Shown: positions 63,332 through 64,000 of the stretch, in pieces
Position numbering within the stretch: the first letter of the stretch is position 1
Layout of the letters: each line of letters begins with the position of its first letter
Assembly (NCBI RefSeq): GCF_005250615.1
Contig: NZ_SULM01000015.1
Span: 1 to 64,000, forward strand
Direction of reading: 5' to 3'
Source: Pseudomonas rhizoryzae
GTDB taxonomy: Bacteria; Pseudomonadota; Gammaproteobacteria; Pseudomonadales; Pseudomonadaceae
Length of the DNA: 64,000 nt
Made by a program: the position numbers and the translations under genes
The notes under the pieces: generated by a model
The model's database searches: none
What the model was told of the DNA's origin: nothing
The model's input: only the letters and a program-made list of their open reading frames with translations

Positions 63332-64000
63332 ATGACTGTCATCCTGAAGACCCCCGAAGACATCGCCAAGATGCGCATCGCCGGCCAACTGGCCGCCGAG
63401 GTGCTCGAAATGCTGGACGAGCATATCCGTCCCGGCATAACCACCGAGGAACTGGATCGCCTGGCCCATGACTACATCGTCAACGTGCAGCAGGCCATCC
63501 CCGCCCCGCTGAACTACAAGGGCTATCCGAAATCCATCTGCACCTCGCTGAACCACGTGGTCTGCCACGGTATTCCCAATGACAAGCCGCTCAAGAGCGG
63601 CGACATCATGAACGTGGACATCACCGTGATCAAAGACGGCTACCACGGCGATACCAGCAAGATGTACCTGGTGGGCGACGTCCCCGAATGGGCCGATCGT
63701 CTGTGCCAGGTCACCCAGGAATGCCTCTATAAAGGTATCTCCCTGGTCCGCCCGGGCGCGCGCCTCGGCGACATCGGCGAGATCATCCAGAAGCATGCCG
63801 AAAAGAATGGCTTCTCGGTGGTGCGCGAGTATTGCGGCCACGGTATCGGCAAGGGCTTCCATGAAGAGCCGCAGGTGGTGCACTACGGTCGCGCCGGCAC
63901 TGGACTGGAGCTGCAGGCCGGCATGATCTTCACCATCGAACCGATGATCAATCAGGGCCGCTACGAGACCCGCCTGCTGGGCGATGGCTGGACCGCCATC
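63332..64000 (+). CDS. map: Methionine aminopeptidase type I, 5' part
   Basis: The first 223 codons of map; the gene runs past the right edge. The enzyme removes the N-terminal methionine from new proteins. Metal ligands are visible: Asp residues in NVDITVIKDGYHGDTSKMY, His in EYCGHGIGKGFHEEPQ and Glu in FTIEPMINQGR; the second Glu should lie beyond the window. The ATG at 63332 begins MTVILKTPEDIAKMRIAG, the usual family start. It is divergent from rpsB, the same arrangement as in other gammaproteobacteria. Confidence 0.96.
   Translation, partial: MTVILKTPEDIAKMRIAGQLAAEVLEMLDEHIRPGITTEELDRLAHDYIVNVQQAIPAPLNYKGYPKSICTSLNHVVCHGIPNDKPLKSGDIMNVDITVIKDGYHGDTSKMYLVGDVPEWADRLCQVTQECLYKGISLVRPGARLGDIGEIIQKHAEKNGFSVVREYCGHGIGKGFHEEPQVVHYGRAGTGLELQAGMIFTIEPMINQGRYETRLLGDGWTAI

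Overview
The window is GC-rich, almost fully coding chromosomal DNA from a gammaproteobacterium, very probably a Pseudomonas. This rests on protein resemblance and on gene order remembered from P. aeruginosa: dgkA-erdR; recX-recA-pncC; mutS-fdxA-rsmZ-rpoS-nlpD-pcm-surE-truD-ispF; fghA-adhC-gfnR; and ispD-ftsB-eno-kdsA-pyrG-tilS-accA-dnaE-rnhB-lpxB-lpxA-fabZ-lpxD-skp-bamA-rseP-dxr-cdsA-uppS-frr-pyrH-tsf-rpsB-map. The species cannot be fixed without a search; the P. oryzihabitans lineage is a guess. No tRNA, rRNA, prophage, CRISPR array or transposase gene was seen.

Layout. (1) 1-1260: start of an exported solute-binding protein, divergent from a DeoR-type regulator. (2) 1282-9348: a predicted amidoligase island. 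A minus-strand operon encodes a transglutaminase-DUF2126 protein, a circularly permuted ATP-grasp/Alpha-E fusion and a second transglutaminase; a zinc-ribbon metallopeptidase is divergent from it. (3) 9364-13959: dgkA, erdR, an EamA transporter, tapT, a small secreted PA3611-like protein and a LOG-family protein. (4) 13972-14315: 103-bp tandem palindromic repeats between convergent genes. (5) 14332-16492: recX, recA with a LexA box, pncC. (6) 16612-21942: the 2-ketogluconate locus ptxS-kguEKTD with two identical PtxS palindromes and a MITE-like element inside the operon. (7) 21995-24230: a small unknown protein and a hybrid histidine kinase. (8) 24324-32778: mutS, fdxA, the sRNA gene rsmZ with a GacA-type upstream site, then the minus-strand rpoS to ispF block. 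(9) 32846-37328: a second MITE-like element, glutathione-dependent formaldehyde detoxification genes with their LysR regulator, a baeRF-like protein and a 40-bp element remnant that supplies the stop codons of two convergent genes. (10) 37326-63049: a long minus-strand block for translation, lipid A, outer-membrane biogenesis, isoprenoids, phospholipids, DNA replication, CTP and enolase. (11) 63332-64000: 5' part of map.

Functional links. The block from rpsB to ispD couples translation factors, envelope precursor synthesis and replication, with many 1-4 nt gene overlaps. The rsmZ-rpoS region combines a predicted Gac/Rsm regulatory RNA with the stationary-phase sigma factor. The least understood part is the amidoligase/transglutaminase island: the enzymes have recognisable folds, but their product is unknown to me.
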